Source of the DNA: Isoetes taiwanensis
Lineage: Eukaryota > Streptophyta > Lycopodiopsida > Isoetales > Isoetaceae
Reading direction: 5' to 3'
DNA: 64,000 nt
Assembly: GCA_021234155.1 (NCBI GenBank)
Contig: JAJEKV010000022.1
Span: 7,781,961-7,845,960, forward strand
The notes beneath the pieces were generated by a model, which saw only the letters and a list, made by a program, of their open reading frames with translations, did no database searches and was not told the origin of the DNA. Position numbers and translations under genes: made by a program. This document shows positions 47,703-58,709 of the stretch, in pieces. Within the stretch, counting starts at the first letter, position 1; every line of letters starts with the position of its first letter.

Positions 47703-48232
47703 GAAATACCATGGTATTGACCACAATTACCAAGGCAAATAAAAGATTACGAGGACTTTATAATACTAAGAGGGCATTGGCCAGAAATACCACGGTATTG
47801 TCCTGAAATACCATGGTATTGGCCAGAAATACCAAGGCATTGGCCAGAAATACCAAGGCATTGGCCATAAATACCAAGGTATTGGCCAGAAATACAAAGG
47901 TATTGGCCAGAAATACCAAGGTATTGGCCAGAAATACCATGGTATATGGCCAGAAATACCAAGGTATTGGCCAGAAATACCAAGGCACTGGCCAGAAATA
48001 CCATGGTATTGGCCACAATTACCAAGGCAAATAAAAGATTACGAGGACTTTATAATAGGGCACTGGCAAGGAATACCACGGTATTGTCCAGAAATACCAC
48101 GGTATTGTCCAGAAATACCATGGTATTGGCCAGAAATACCAAGGCACTGGCCAGAAATACCAAGGCACTGGCCAGAAATACCATGGTATATGGCCAGAAA
48201 TACCAACAGGCATTGGCCAGAAATACCATATT
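47703..48232 (-). repeat. 21-bp palindromic-unit array 3 (same orientation as array 2)
   Basis: More than 20 units of the CCAGAAATACCATGGTATTG type with the same 21-bp period. The interspersed motif GCAAATAAAAGATTACGAGG occurs at about 47731 and 48027, with a variant at about 48323 next to the Helitron-like end. Confidence 0.9.
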
Positions 48233-48346
48233 AGATTACCATATTGCTCTAAAGCCAGCAAAATAACACATGAACATGAGGCAAAATAAAGCCTGGAAAA
48301 ATGAAGCCATTGTTATTATAAGGCAAATAAAGGATTATGAGGACTA

Positions 48347-48380
48347 CTAGTTATGGTGCCCGGCGTTGCCGGGCTTTACT
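48347..48380 (-). other. Helitron-type 3' terminus
   Basis: On the minus strand a perfect 7-bp hairpin GCCCGGC-AAC-GCCGGGC is followed by ACCATAA and then CTAG, next to a flanking T. A short GC-rich hairpin 5-10 bp before a terminal CTRR with insertion at A/T is the defining 3' end of Helitrons (family knowledge). The element would extend rightward from here. Its 5' TC end was not located and no Rep/helicase was seen, so it would be non-autonomous. Confidence 0.45.
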
Positions 48381-48825
48381 ACAGTTTGAAAGGATGGTGG
48401 TTTGATTATTGGCTAGAACAATTTGCCATGATCCTAGAGAGGAAGAAGGTGTGAATGCGAGTGTGGGTGTGGATGTGGGTGCGAGGGGCATTATTGCATG
48501 TTTTGTATTGATTAGTGTGCAATAAAAATGCCCCAAAATACATGTCTCTGACAATGTATTATAATTGTACCTAGAATGGCATGACATGAATTTCCAGAGA
48601 TAAGAATAAGAATCCTTTCAAAAAGTATGTATTGGAATAAATGCAATACCTTCACATTTTGTAATATGGTCTTCGCATTCCTTCGAGAAAACACTAAGTG
48701 CACTAGCCTTCTTCCTCTTCTTGCGGCTCTCCACGAAAGGTATTGGCCTAACAATGGTCTTCCCACTAAAGTCTTCAACCATGGCTAGACCAGGGGCCTT
48801 GGTATTGTCAGTTTTGCTGTCACTT
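48381..48825. other. 3' flank of the MULE gene
   Basis: Minus-strand frames here are short and featureless. It is probably the 3' UTR/downstream DNA of the transposase gene and part of the Helitron-like element. Confidence 0.3.
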
Positions 48826-51800
48826 TTAGCCTTGCCAACTTATTGCTAAGTTCAGCCAAAAGGAACCTAGCTTCTGTCCATAGTTGGGGCCTCCTATAGC
48901 TATTGTCTCCTTTATAGCAAGCATTGTGTCATCTATGCTCGCTAGTACCTTAACCTTTGGGTTTTGACTCAAACAACCAGCAATGCTTTGGTCCATAATT
49001 TCTTCATCAAGTGCAAGATCATTGCATGGCCCTTCTTCTGAAGGAGGCAAGATGTCATCATATGCTTCGGCAAAGAGCCTTAAGTTCGACAAGCCACCAG
49101 CCTGAGATCCATGTAATGTTCCACAAAACCTTAAAATATCTCCCTCATTGTACTTGGCCATCATTCGGATCACCTTGACTTGGTGCTTGCACATATTCCC
49201 TTTCATGCCCCATGGACAATCACAAGTGGACCAATGCTCATGTGCCACATCCACTAAATAAGGCAATGCCTCCCTGTTATCATCCCAAGTATCCATGTTC
49301 TGACTCCACACCTCGGCCCTGCCTTCCTTGAAATTCAGCCATCTAACAGCTTCATCGGGAATGTCTCTTGCACCTAATATGTAGCATAATAACAGGGGGT
49401 TTGTTTTATGGTTTTGTACGATTTTTACTAAGGTTTTTCTATGATTTCGGTGCTGTATTTGATGAGGTGTACTAAATAGTATTTCTAGAGTGCGTTCTTT
49501 CTGAACCCTTGATTTATTTTTAGCTATGATATTCAAGGATGGAGATTGTGTTAATTAATGTGTTTTAAAGAAAGGGAAAGAAGATTAGAGCGGGTATCAT
49601 TTAGGGCATCTTGTGCGGGCGGAGTCTGAAGCAATCAGAGGGCTGGAGCATAGCACAAGCGGATGGCCGATTCTTACAAACTGACGGCCAGATAGGCTTA
49701 AGCAGTCGTTGGGTTCTTTGTGGTGGTCGCTAGGCCTACGGGCGAGATTGAGCTGGAGTCTGAAGCAATCAGAGGCTAGATTTTTTTTGTAAGGATGGAG
49801 ATTGTGTTAATTAATGTGTTTTAAGAAAAGGGAAAAGAAGATTAGAGCGGGTATCATTTAGGGCATCTTTGCCGGGCCCGGAGTCTGAAGCAATCAGAGG
49901 CTAGACGGATGATACCACAAGCGGATGGCGATTCTTACAATCGGACAAACAGATAGGTTTAAGCAGTCGTTGGGTTCTTTGTGGTGGTCGCTAGGCCTTA
50001 CGGAGCCGAGATTGCTTGAAAATAGATTCCTCCGGTAAGTTTGTTGCTTTCTTTGTTGAAAATAGATTCCTCCCATTAAGTTTGTTGCTTTCTTTGTGGT
50101 TGCAAGATTCGGAAATATCGATTAGCGGAGAGAAGTCGTCAAAAAGATATTTGCAGAGAGAACTTAGCACAGTTGGCTGTAACAGCTGGCGACTATTCGG
50201 AGTTGCATTAAAGGGATCATGTTAAATTTATTAGCCGATTTGCGATCGGGGTCTAGGTTGCTTAACCAAAGACAATCGACTAAATACATGCAACATGCAT
50301 TTCGAGTTCCTTGTTCAAATCGGGGTAGACTCTTTTTGAGGCAAAAGTAAATGCTGTCTCAATTACCTCCCTTTCCTTATTGTTTTCCATCGCTCATTGC
50401 AATATCAAGGAAATTTGTGGCCTATAGCATAAGCTTGTTTGTTGCCATAGTGAAAAGTGGGTCTTCTTTAAAATGGAGACCGGGGAACATGTAACCTTTG
50501 TTATCTTGCATCAAGGACTCGTCCTTGCAAATCCCGTAGATGCATATATAGCGGAAATATGTTTTAGGGAACACCAATGCACGAAGTATGAAATGGCGGC
50601 TTAGATTTGCATGGTCGAGGGATCGTGCTTTGGTGCAGGGGCGGCAACTTTCAACATTGAATCGATGGTCATGCAAAGTGCTATGTATAATATCACGGAA
50701 TATCCACAATGGAAACTTATAAATACTCCACATATCTCCCCACGGATATTGGACCATAAAACTTGTGGTGTCAAGTTTGAAAAATTTGTTTAGCCTAACA
50801 TTAGACTGACCCACAGTGTGACCTTTGGTTGCTATATCCTTGGATCTTACATTATTTCTTTTCGATTTGTTTTGAATGTCCCAATGGCTGATCCAGCGAA
50901 CATGCATAAGGGGTAAATGAAGGAAAGTTCTCATTTTATGGCATCTAGGGGCGTCATAGAATACAACTCTTGACATCTTGCCCATGAGATCCGAGAATGC
51001 TAAATTATAGTTTAGATTGCCAAAATGCTAGCTCATTATATTCATATCGCTACAAATTTACAAGAATGCAAAGCGAGTTCATCTAGTAGTTTACTCTCGG
51101 TCAAGGGAATATTGCATAATTTCTTTTGAGACAATAATATGGTCTTGGAAAAATCAAGCAATTTTTACATGCTTCTTTGTAACAAAACTTAAGACCAACG
51201 GTTCACCCCAGGCCCAGTATGACGATGTTAGGCTGCTACCAACGAGGTACATATTGTTGCATTCTTGTGTTCTTGATGTGAAATAGATTGTTTGCCCATT
51301 TTTATAACGATGTGTGTGGTTTAGTTAGGGCGAAGGGCCCAAAATTTTTTATATAACAATTAACACACAACTACCATTAACATTATTAACATAAACCATT
51401 GCATTAAACACATTTAAATTAAAATCCCCCTTAAACCCCCTTTGGTTTGGGTGCATATTCACATGGGGGGTTACGTAGGGCAGCGAGAGCCCCAAAAATA
51501 TATTTATAATACATGTACAAAATTAACACCATTAAGTACATTCTCTCAAACCCTATAGTATTTTGCAAACTTTAATATACAGTATACAAAAACTTGTACA
51601 TGCATACCCCACAAACGAGGATCGCTATGTACGGTCCAGATCTTGGAATAAAGGGCAAATATGCCCATCCGACAGCTCTCGTTGCCCGGAGTAACCCCCC
51701 ATGTGAATATGCACCCAAACCAAAGGGGGTTTAAGGGGGATTTTAATTTAAATGTTAATGGCTGCCTCAACTATGTGCTCCTGTCTCTAAAACCCTCATC

Positions 51801-53738
51801 CTTTATGAACCTGTTATATGACATGTGGGTTTGTAATATGCTTGTCAGCATGTAAATCAGCCAATCAATTCGCCTTCCTCTCAAAGCATGCTTAGAGACC
51901 CCTAATCTTCTCTGCATGTGGCCATGGTAAGACTCTATGCCAGCATTTGTCTCTTGGTTGGCATGAGGATACATCCTTGTCGCAATTATCCAATGTGTGA
52001 TGTTATTGGTCCAAACCTTATTCATATACCTCACAACCCTTTTCCACACCTTGTACTTTTCCTTGAATTCATCTAGTTTTCTCAATGCCTCTTTACGACA
52101 AGCCTCCACATAACCAGTCGTCCTTCTTGGATCACATTCCACACAAGTGGCATACATAATACGCCCGAGGTCCTTAAACATTTCCCCTCTCACCTTCTTA
52201 TTCTTCACGCGCTTCAAGAGCAACTTCATCCAGCTTCTTCTCACATGCCAGATACACAACTGAATATTGGCTCTAGGCCATACGTCCTTCAAGGCATTGA
52301 TCTTAGCCTGTGCGTCATCCATAATGAAACATGAAGGTTCCCAGGATGGGTCCTCTCTATGTATACGGTTCTTCATTGCCATCAGCGAAGGGTGGATGTC
52401 TTACTGGGTGGCACTAGAGGTTAGAACCCAAGCAACAGGGACACCATTTCCATATGTGTCATATACTAGCAGGGTATACAAGCTGTAACAATGATCATTG
52501 GTCTTGAAGGTTGAGTCCATGGCTACAACATTCCCCCTTCCATGTTCCAACAAGATCTTCATTTGAAAGGGGGTGATGATGCCCAAAATAAAAGGAACAC
52601 CCTCCTGATACAAGAACACATCTTCTTGGTGTAAGTCAACCCACATCCTCACACTTGTGGCCACATCCTTGCATCCATGTGTCAGCAGCCACCTTGTGGG
52701 ACAAGTTATACAGATCATCCATAGCCAGGAATTCATCTCTATTTTTGGGAGCATTGGGATGCATCTTATGCTTTAAGGACCATTGCTCCTGGTGTTGACG
52801 ATAGACTTCCTGGGGAGTGTGGTTCTAGAGCAACTGTTGGTATGCCCAAGTCTTCTTACCGTTTGATAACCATGGAGCTACATCATGCCTTGTTCTAAAG
52901 CATTGGGGATCCTCCATTCCATGGCAGACCATGCCTTTACTATCAACATGTCTCATCTCATAGAATGTAATCTTACATATCTCGGGCTTCACATACATCT
53001 GTTTGACCTGAAAATGGCACCTGCAACCTCGCCTAATACTCATTCCTCTCCACCTCTTTGAGTAGGAAGGATCCTTCCTCTTAGCTTCAGCACTGATAGC
53101 TCGGGATGTTTTATCTTTGATCTCATGAGTGCGCTCACGATAATCCTCAGGGCCATAGCTGCACCAGTAGCTACAAAGAAGAAGACTACTTTAATTATTA
53201 ACCTAACCAAGTAAAAGTAGGGCCAAACTAATTAAAACGGATTTCCTTACTAACAAACTTGTGTATCTCAAACAATCAAACCAAATCAAATACTCAGACA
53301 AGAAATGGCTTACTTGGTTAATTTCAAGTGTGCGTGCTGGTCAACTTTCTTCTTGGTTGATCCCTCTTTTCTCCTTCGAGATCCACGCTTCCGAAATGTG
53401 GTATTGCATCCTAGCAAATTCTGCTCCCCTTCCACGAAATCCTAAACCCTGTTTGTGGGGATATAGCATACATGAACAGGAACAGACTGGTGTGGAGTGG
53501 TGGATTTGGCTACACAGGAATGATGCTCGATCTCCCATTGCAATTGCAAACTAGAAAACGGACCAGGGACGGGATCTTGAACTGGGAGCAGCAAAAGCTT
53601 CTGAAAATCACAAATGCAAAAAGATACCTAAAGACTCTGAAAAATGCTGCCACAAATGGGAGGCTGCTCTATCAATCTTGCTGCTCTATCAGAATAACTT
53701 ACCTGGTCCAACTCGGGGTCGTCCTCCTCTGCCGCCAT
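48826..53738 (-). CDS. MULE-family transposase with SWIM zinc finger, multi-exon
   Basis: Mutator-like transposase, possibly domesticated. Exon 1 is 53738-53703 (MAAEEDDPELDQ, GTAAGT donor). A later exon ends at 53314 (QHAHLKLT) and joins in phase to 53171 (YWCSYGPEDYRERTHEI). Next come GCRCHFQVKQMYV (53043), the first catalytic Asp in VAMDSTFKTN (about 52520), the second in FIMDDAQAKI (about 52320), LCIWHVRRSW, and the Glu in AGIESYHGHMQRRL (about 51920). After 2.2 kb of intron or insertion the SWIM finger follows: WSTCDCPWGMKGNMCKHQ (about 49220-49160, CxCxnCxH), to the stop at 48826. Breaks: TAG near 52826, a frameshift near 52690, TAA near 52400. All three catalytic acids survive. Confidence 0.78.
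49532..50000 (+). repeat. Tandem duplication, about 260-bp period, in the MULE gene gap
   Basis: AGGATGGAGATTGTGTTAAT at about 49532 recurs at about 49793, and the match continues through GCAGTCGTTGGGTTC and GTGGTCGCTAGGCC. A shorter repeat, GAAAATAGATTCCTCC with TTTGTTGCTTTCTTTG, follows at 50018 and 50058. The copies differ mainly by small indels. Confidence 0.75.
50422..50985 (-). other. Unrecognised 187-codon open frame in the MULE gene gap
   Basis: The longest frame between the two MULE coding blocks. The sequence (for example HVRWISHWDIQNKSKRNN, MWSIYKFPLWIFRDIIHSTL) has no motif I recognise and no splice context. It may be a fragment of another element inserted in the MULE gene, or chance. 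Confidence 0.2.
51411..51754. repeat. Perfect 64-bp inverted repeat beside the MULE catalytic exon
   Basis: The left arm 51411-51474 (CATTTAAATT...GGGGGGTTAC) is an exact reverse complement of 51691-51754. Weaker pairing extends inward through GGGCAGCGAGAGC. The loop is about 216 bp and includes TATATTTATAATACATG. It lies just downstream of the MULE catalytic exon. It may be a foldback transposon or a palindromic sequencing/assembly artefact. Confidence 0.85.
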
Positions 53739-53825
53739 GGCTGCTGCTGCTCAGATCATTGGCGCTTCGGTGGGTATAAAAGGAGCATAAAAAATTCAGA
53801 GCAAAATGGCCATAAATTCAACCAT

Positions 53826-54045
53826 TGCCAATTCCGTTCCCGCTCGCCCGGAAATACCACTTCACGTCCATTCAAAAGTGGCCCCGTCTTGAATGCACCT
53901 GCCCGCAGGTACCACGGACCTGCAGGGCTTGTGAGAATGAAGTACCAGGGCAGCAGACCCTGGTATGTTCATCCGCAGTTGAACCGCGCGGTTCAGATGT
54001 ATGCCCGAAAGGCATCGGATGCATGCCCGAACACATTGAATAGTC
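53826..54045 (-). repeat. Hairpin-rich repeat family, short copy
   Basis: Reverse complement of 20520-20690 joined directly to 21381-21435, without the 690 bp of captured DNA. It retains the hairpins GAACCGCGCGGTTC and ACCAGGGCAGCAGACCCTGGT (written with its 3-base loop). It lies immediately upstream of the MULE gene start, so it may contain that gene's promoter region. Confidence 0.65.
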
Positions 54046-54571
54046 CAGTCTTTGTCTACTTCTCATTCTGGCTCACTGCTGAAATCCTATGTGTGTAATG
54101 CAATCTACATGAGCAATTCAACTTGCTTTAGATCAACAAGAATGATAAAATGCATACAAAGGATGGAGCGTAGCAATTTTTCTAGCTTCTAGTGAGTGTC
54201 TATCGGTTTATTTCTATTGTCCCTGTCATGGAGTATAAGAAAGAAAATGTACACATTTTTATGCTTGCCCTCTTTGAACAGAGGATTCTAGCCCTAAATT
54301 ATGGATTTTAAGTGGACATGCCCATCAATAACATTCAGCAAAACCGGTTTATTAGTGGAGGAAAAAAAGGCCCATTCTCAGGGTTGTTCATGTCAGCCAT
54401 TTCACTCAAAAGTAGTAGACCACTTTACCGAAGAAAAAGGAATTTACCAAATAACAAAAGACAAACACAGGCGTGAAGTGCAAACATGATAAAGTTAAAA
54501 CCTGCTTTCTTTAAAAAACACTTTTCCTTCTTTTTAAAACAAGATGCTGCTCATTCTGATATTCTGAGGAG

Positions 54572-56345
54572 ATGGCAAGGAGATATGGCGACAGCTCGAC
54601 CACACAAGTTTCTTCCGGTAAGCATTTTATTGGCGATGTCAATTCCTTCTTGTTTGCTCATACATATCAAACTTAGGTACTGCATTTAAGGCTTAAGCAC
54701 TCCAGTGGCTATGTCAATTACTTCTTCTCTGCTGATACATGCAAAATTAGGTACTGCATTTGCATTTGGCACTGGAACCATAAACATCGGCGAGCTTGAT
54801 CTTCAACAGGTTAGTACGTTGCAAGTGGTTTGGAAAAGTCTTGAAGGAGGTTCGGATGGACAGGGAGCAGGCTTTTACAAGCCTGTAAACATCCCGGAAG
54901 GATTTCATTGTATAGGATACTATTCACAGCCAAACTCTGTAACCAAGCCAGGAAATGCTGTTGTTGTAAGGCAAAATTCAGGGTCTTCAGCAGTAGCAAA
55001 TCCAGTGGATTTTAAGTTAGTTTGGAGCAGCCAAAGTTGGGATGGGAAACAAAGCGGCCTTGGTTTTTTCTGGCTGCCTGTTGCCCCCCAAGGTTATAGC
55101 CCCTTGGGATACCTTGTTACACAAACTCAAGATAAGCCTGGCCTTGACCAGGTAATCTGTGCTAGAAATGATCTTACTGCTCAGGCTGCTCTTGACCAAC
55201 CCATCTGGTCCACAGACAACAACAAACTGCCCTTCTATTCTTGGATCCTCAAACCCCTTAATATTGGCACTGAATGTAGTGGAATAAGCACAGGCATGTT
55301 CTTCGTCAGTAATAGATTGAGCACAGGGACTAATATACCTATTGCCGTGTTGGCAAATACCAACTTCAGGTATGAAGCAATGCCTAGTTTGGATCAAATC
55401 CATGCTCTTGCGAATCAATATGGACCTACCCTTTACTTTCATCCAGATGAGGCATACTTTCCATCTTCTGTTGATTGGTTCTTTGAAGCTGGTGCTCTGT
55501 TATATTCCAACGCCTCAGCAGATCCTGTAAAGATTGATGCTGATGGTTCAAATTTGCCTCAAGGAGGTACTAATGATGGACAATACTGGATTGACCTGCC
55601 AAATGTTGACTCCGCCGACACGATCAAGCGTGGAAAATTATCAGTCGCCAAGACATACTTGCATGTGAAACCAATGTATGGGGCAACCATCACTGACCTG
55701 GCATTCTGGATATTCTGCCCTTTCAATGGTCCTGGAACAGCAAAGGTGGGCATAGTCAACGTACATCTTGGTAAAATTGGACAACATGTTGGGGATTGGG
55801 AACACTTCACTCTAAGGTTTAATAACTTCAATGCAGAGCTTTTGGGAGTCTATTACTCTCAACATAGTGGTGGAATTTGGCTAAGGCCTTCTGAGATTGA
55901 GTATGTTAATAATAAGCCCATAGTATACTCTTCTAAGCATGGGCATGCAAGCTATCCACATGAGGGGGATAACCTTCAGGGTGATGCAAAACGTGGGGTT
56001 GGAATCAGAAATGACACTTCTCGAAGTGACTTCTTTATGGAAACAAGTTCCAAATATGAAATTATATCTGCTGAGTATCTCCAAAAGTTAGGGGTTGAGG
56101 AAGCACCGCCTGAACCACCATGGTTACAGTATATGAGAGAATGGGGACCCAAAATTCAATATAACTCAAGAACTGAGATTAACAAAGTTGTAAAGTTCCT
56201 TCCAAAAAAGGTTAGAGAATCATTAGAGGATTTGCTTAACAAGTTTCCAAATGAGTTATCAGGGGAGGAGGGTCCTACTGGTCCCAAAGAAAAGAATAAC
56301 TGGTTTGGAGATGAGAGATCTCGTCCATCTGTTGGCATATCATGA
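54572..56345 (+). CDS. Vps62/DUF946-type protein, intact
   Basis: Plant members of the Vps62 (DUF946) family are mostly uncharacterised; yeast Vps62 is linked to vacuolar protein sorting. The single large exon 54751-56345 is uninterrupted. It carries TLQVVWKSLEGGSDGQGAGF, a duplicated beta-rich N-half (GFFWLPVAPQGYSPLGYLVT, DQVICARNDLT), then YGPTLYFHPDEAYFPSSVDW and VGDWEHFTLRF. Next comes HGHASYPHEGDN, and an acidic/polar tail ends SVGIS. I favour a start at 54572 (MARRYGDSSTTQVSS) with a GTAAGC donor after 54617 and a TTAG acceptor at 54750, which keeps phase. A start at ATG 54711 would give 545 codons without splicing. Length is normal for the family. It is the best-preserved gene in the window. 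Confidence 0.85.
54632..54764 (+). repeat. 57-bp tandem duplication covering the Vps62-like gene's splice acceptor
   Basis: GATGTCAATTCCTTCTTG...TTAGGTACTGCATTT at about 54634-54689 recurs at about 54710-54765 with an offset of 76 bp. Both copies have the same TTAG/GTACTGCATT acceptor-like junction. Use of the first copy would lead to a stop (TAA) within a few codons. Confidence 0.75.
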
Positions 56346-58709
56346 ATTACACAAGTATGGTAGATGTTTATTTAAGTAAGGGCTACTTCAGATGAATCAG
56401 TTATTTATGATACAAGAAATTCCAGGCATAGACTTAAGTGCCGTGCTGGGTAAGGGCTAACTTGTCCTATGGTTAACTTCAAGAACTCATTGTTTTCACA
56501 ATGTCTTTGGTGCCTATAAAAGCTTTTCTTAGTGATTGAGCACTTCTAAGAATGTAATACCAAAGTGCCTGAAATATAGTGGATGGACTGTGAGTACTAC
56601 TGCCTGCATGCAAATCTGCAGAGCTTATGCCTGTGTTTATATTCATGCCAGCACTCACTTATTAAATGATGATATTCTTCTTCTATTAAGATACAACAGA
56701 ATGGGATGTATTTTCCATTAGTATCCATTAAAGCGAATAAGATAATTGTTTCCATTTAATTCCTCCTTTTCATATATCAATCTGAATGGATGGATTCTCT
56801 ACTTTGTCAGGTCTCAAATTCAGAAGTTACAAGCGATCCTAACAAAGTGCTATGCATGGAACGGATCTCAAATTTCCTAAAGCAGATTGTAAAACATATC
56901 ATTAACGCATTGTACTTGCAAACGATAAAATCAAAGGGTGGAATGGTCTCCAGAATCAGATTAGTAGCTTGTTGGAAGTGTGTATTTTGTACAAACCAGA
57001 AACAAGCTACCAAACATATGCAATGTTTTTTAATCACAGTTTTCTCAGACATGGGCTGAATTCCATCTATTGAGCTGTTTGGCAAGTTAATTTTAAAAAT
57101 GAGTACCTGTAACGATAAATGTGTTTTTGCTCCACTATTTTGATTACCTTTGTGATCTAAGGAAGAAAGATGTTACTATAACATGTGTTCCATCTTTGCT
57201 AGTGGACTTGTTAGATAGTTAGAAAAATCTTTTGAAGGACTAAGGTAATATGTCACCAGCACCTTTGCCTCATAGGACATGACTTGATTTCCGGGTACTT
57301 CTAATTGAAATAAGCTGCGTTTCAAGAGTCACTGCCACTTTACACTTCTAAGATATATGGATAATCAAAATCAGAAAATATTGCTTAGTGCAATTCTGTA
57401 TGGCAAAAGCTTCCACATTTCTAGCTTGCAAATTGTAAGAAGCCACTAGTTCTACAAGGGGAAAGTACATTTACCCCACGCAACAGGTTTTGAATGGATA
57501 TGAAATTTAGCACATAATGTCCTGGATAAGGCTTATAACGAAGTCTGAATTAAAAAGTGTTCCATGATCTCACGGAATTAGCGCCACCGTTATTGACGTT
57601 TCCATCAAAAGTGTGCCAGGAAATGCTACTTCTGCATAGATAGAGTTCTTTGCTAAAATTCACCTTAACCTTTTTGGAAGCGTAAGAACTTTAATTCTTC
57701 AGGAGTGGGCCCTTCACAATCGAACATACCAGGTAGCGTACAATAACTTGATTATCACCATAGAGATAAGTGCCACAAGTTTGACGGCGAAAGCGGTGCC
57801 ATTAATACGCAAAGGTTTTTCCAATCTAGATGTAGAAATACATATAAAATGGGAGAAAAGGCAGTAGATATATCATATATTACATGCAAAATACCTATGA
57901 TGTTGGTTGTGGTTGGAGACGTTAGTGGGATGGAAATTTACTCTCCAATATATGTTCATTTAGGCACCAAAAATATTTTCTCTCAAATTTAAGAGGGTTT
58001 GGCATTGTTTAGAAGGAAAGTACTAGTGAATACTTGAAAACTATGGAAACTTGTAGGAGACGGAAGATGATGTGGGAAAAATGGTCGATGACATGATCCA
58101 ACAACCGGCATTAGTGTTTGGTGTCATGTGTCCATCAGATGTCAATTTATTCCTGTATGATTGCATAATGTTCAATTTATATCCTTTGTATGATTCAATT
58201 GAATATGTCACACATCAAATTGATGGAAAGACAGTAGGGTTGAAGTGAAAAAGTTGTACTGGGTTTGCCCATGGAGACCAGTTTTTGGTGCGGACTGCCA
58301 AAGTTAAATAGTAAGTTTTCTGGATTTTATGCTTGCATATGCTAACTGTTGTTGCATGCATGTTTGACTGGAACAAACATGAGAAATACAGAGGGTAACT
58401 GTAACAGGCTATGTGAATCCGGCTTGTTAAGTCGCTGGAACACTTATCTTGATTTTTTTTTTTAATTTTTTTGGGATTCTTAAGAAGGTTTTATATTTAG
58501 AGATTTAGTTAAAAGCTGTGTAGGAGATTTATGCGGTGGCATTGGGAGATGCTGGCAAGTGATAAGTGGAGGAGGTCCTACCGAATAACTTTGGCCATAA
58601 TTGCCATGACAGATAGACAGCAATTGCTACAGGCTATCAGGTAAGAACATGTTGAGTTGAATGCTGTGGAGATATTAACGTATAAGTTACCCTTAACGTA
58701 AGACATACA
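56346..58709. other. Intergenic region between the Vps62-like and UGT genes
   Basis: AT-rich with no convincing coding region on either strand. The first 350 bp are probably the Vps62-like 3' UTR. A poly-T-rich stretch lies near 58451-58480. No transposon signature seen. Confidence 0.4.

Noticed and set aside
58500-58640. Possible plus-strand exon ending in GTAAG
   Set aside because: All frames contain stops close to the candidate donor.
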